Below the pieces are notes generated by a model. It worked only from the letters and a program-made list of their open reading frames with translations. It was not told where the DNA came from and searched no databases. From Prevotella sp. (lineage in GTDB: Bacteria > Bacteroidota > Bacteroidia > Bacteroidales > Bacteroidaceae): a stretch of 32,134 bases of DNA. This document shows positions 31,271-32,134 of the stretch, one piece after another. Both the position numbers and the translations under genes were made by a program. Position 1 is the first letter of the stretch, and every line of letters starts with the position of its first letter. The stretch covers positions 1 to 32,134 of the forward strand of contig JAGCDO010000034.1 in NCBI GenBank assembly GCA_017651265.1. Reading direction: 5' to 3'.

Positions 31271-31726
31271 ATGTTCGTAAAGGATTTCAAGCAATATAAG
31301 GATACCGTATATCAAATCATTGGAGCAGCAATGAATGTTCACGATGAATTGAGTTGGGGTTTACTGGAGCCTGTATATAACGAAGCACTCCACCTTGAAC
31401 TACTTGACAATAATATCGCTAACGAACGGGAAAAGCATCTGCCTTGCTATTACAAGCACCATCAGTTAGAGAAATTCTACCAGATGGACCTTGTGGTGGA
31501 CGATGTCGTAGTCGAACTCAAGTCTGTAGAAGAGTTGAGCTCTGCTCATAGGGCACAACTCTTCAACTACTTGCGACTGACACGAAAGCCCATTGGCTTG
31601 CTTATCAATTTTGGTCAGCCCTCTCTACAGGGAGAACGCTATGGATACGATGAGGTGACTAACGAATGTATCCTGCTTAACAAAAATATGGAACCCGTAT
31701 ATGCGGAAAATTATATGGACAATTAA
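31271..31726 (+). CDS. GxxExxY protein
   Basis: 151-residue protein of the GxxExxY family (TIGR04256/PF13366, PD-(D/E)xK nuclease-like fold). The name-giving motif is GLLEPVY (Gly30, Glu33, Tyr36) within DELSWGLLEPVYNEALHLEL. The nuclease-like core MDLVVDDVVVELKSVEEL has the Asp and E-L-K pattern. Next come AHRAQLFNYLRLTRKPIGLL and INFG. The function is unknown. These genes occur scattered in Bacteroidetes genomes inside otherwise conserved operons, as here between etfA and an acyl-CoA dehydrogenase. It is AT-richer than its neighbours, and CACGAATTA repeats lie upstream. The family call is firm; function and mobility are open. Confidence 0.88.
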   Translation: MFVKDFKQYKDTVYQIIGAAMNVHDELSWGLLEPVYNEALHLELLDNNIANEREKHLPCYYKHHQLEKFYQMDLVVDDVVVELKSVEELSSAHRAQLFNYLRLTRKPIGLLINFGQPSLQGERYGYDEVTNECILLNKNMEPVYAENYMDN

Positions 31727-31737
31727 ATGGTAATTAT

Positions 31738-31935
31738 ATGTTAAACAAAATGAAAGCATTAGATTATTTTCTCCTTATCTGTGCCATTGCTCTGCTCGGT
31801 GTTGCCTATTACATTACTACAAAAGGTAATTTGGAACTCGCTGCTTTAGTAAACTTCTGTGCTTATATTTGTGGTACAGTAGCCGGCACAAGGATAGGAG
31901 CAAGAATTTATAAGAAGAATAAAGAAAACAAATAA
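31738..31935 (+). CDS. Small two-helix membrane protein
   Basis: 65-residue protein. Two hydrophobic segments (YFLLICAIALLGVAYYI, then LAALVNFCAYICGTVAGTRI) are separated by a short TTKGNLE loop, and the protein ends in a basic tail (RIYKKNKENK). I do not recognise the family. It starts 11 nt after the GxxExxY stop and ends 6 nt before the acyl-CoA dehydrogenase start, so it is in the same transcript. ATG 31738 and ATG 31750 are both possible starts. It may be a passenger that arrived with the GxxExxY gene. Confidence 0.55.
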   Translation: MLNKMKALDYFLLICAIALLGVAYYITTKGNLELAALVNFCAYICGTVAGTRIGARIYKKNKENK

Positions 31936-31941
31936 GATAAT

Positions 31942-32134
31942 ATGGCAAACTATTATAGCGATCATCCTGAGATCGGGTTCTACTTGAACCACCCCCTGAT
32001 GGCTCGTATCGTTGAGCTGAAAGAAAAAGGTTTCGCTGATGCGAAAGAATATGACTACGCTCCCGTTGACCTGGGCGATGCCATCGAGAATTACAAGCAG
32101 ATTCTCGACATCACAGGCGACGTGGCTGCTAACA
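31942..32134 (+). CDS. Acyl-CoA dehydrogenase (5' part, cut by window edge)
   Basis: The first 64 codons read MANYYSDHPEIGFYLNHPLM ARIVELKEKGFADAKEYDYA, then PVDLGDAIENYKQILDITGD. This matches the N-terminal helical domain of the acyl-CoA dehydrogenase that follows etfBA in many Bacteroidales, where the enzyme passes electrons to ETF. The catalytic part lies beyond the window, so substrate class cannot be judged. The gene starts 6 nt after the small membrane protein stop. Confidence 0.82.
   Translation, partial: MANYYSDHPEIGFYLNHPLMARIVELKEKGFADAKEYDYAPVDLGDAIENYKQILDITGDVAAN

Noticed and set aside
1-32134. tRNA or rRNA genes
   Set aside because: No cloverleaf-like or rRNA-like segment recognised in any intergenic gap by eye; a covariance scan was not possible.

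Overview
The window looks like a chromosomal segment of a Bacteroidales bacterium, most likely Prevotella or a close relative (Segatella and allies). The evidence is the Bacteroidetes promoter grammar (TTTG, 19-20 nt, TAnnTTTG) at most gene starts, weak or absent Shine-Dalgarno sequences, the gene order parA-parB-DUF5683-lytic transglycosylase-rsh next to surE-lpxB, a SusE/SusF-like surface protein, a smalltalk-type remnant, and an etfB-etfA-acyl-CoA dehydrogenase cluster.

Layout. 1-1.5 kb: lpxB (cut by the window edge) and surE on the minus strand. 1.5-7.7 kb: a plus-strand run of parA, parB, a DUF5683 membrane protein, a LysM lytic transglycosylase and a bifunctional-type (p)ppGpp synthetase/hydrolase. 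7.7-10.9 kb: a MerR-family regulator (minus) divergent from alaS (plus). 11.0-13.9 kb: carboxynorspermidine synthase, a four-helix-bundle S23-type gene and recA on the minus strand. 14.0-16.1 kb: a lipoprotein serine hydrolase and a DUF6621-like protein (minus). 16.2-18.1 kb: a secreted Lys/Ala-rich coiled-coil protein coupled to nhaD (plus). 18.1-19.5 kb: DUF3822 and rsmD (minus). 19.6-22.6 kb: a RecD-like helicase and rmuC (plus). 22.5-26.2 kb: dnaG and cardiolipin synthase (minus). 26.3-28.8 kb: a large SusE/F-like surface protein. 29.2-32.1 kb: etfB, etfA, a GxxExxY protein, a small membrane protein and the start of an acyl-CoA dehydrogenase.

Most genes are housekeeping functions: chromosome segregation, replication priming, recombination and repair, the stringent response, envelope synthesis, translation and polyamine synthesis. 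The unusual content is between and inside them. About a dozen short arrays of 7-bp units (families GAAGCAA, GAGAGGT, GTTCAAA, GTTGACA/GTTGAGA, CCTCCTT/CGTCCTT) sit at gene junctions, often exactly filling the gap between two stop codons or a stop and a start. Arrays of the same families also lie inside the coding sequences of dnaG (twice) and cardiolipin synthase (twice), always in a strand orientation that is free of stop codons. One pair of arrays forms an ungapped 36-bp inverted repeat (31/36 matches) around the S23-type gene between carboxynorspermidine synthase and recA. Another forms a perfect 33-bp stem between alaS and recA. Two promoters about 11 kb apart (alaS and the RecD-like helicase) share a roughly 95-bp two-hairpin element. 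I regard the heptamer arrays and the array-bounded S23 cassette as the best candidates for something undescribed. No rRNA, tRNA, CRISPR array, transposase or prophage gene was seen.
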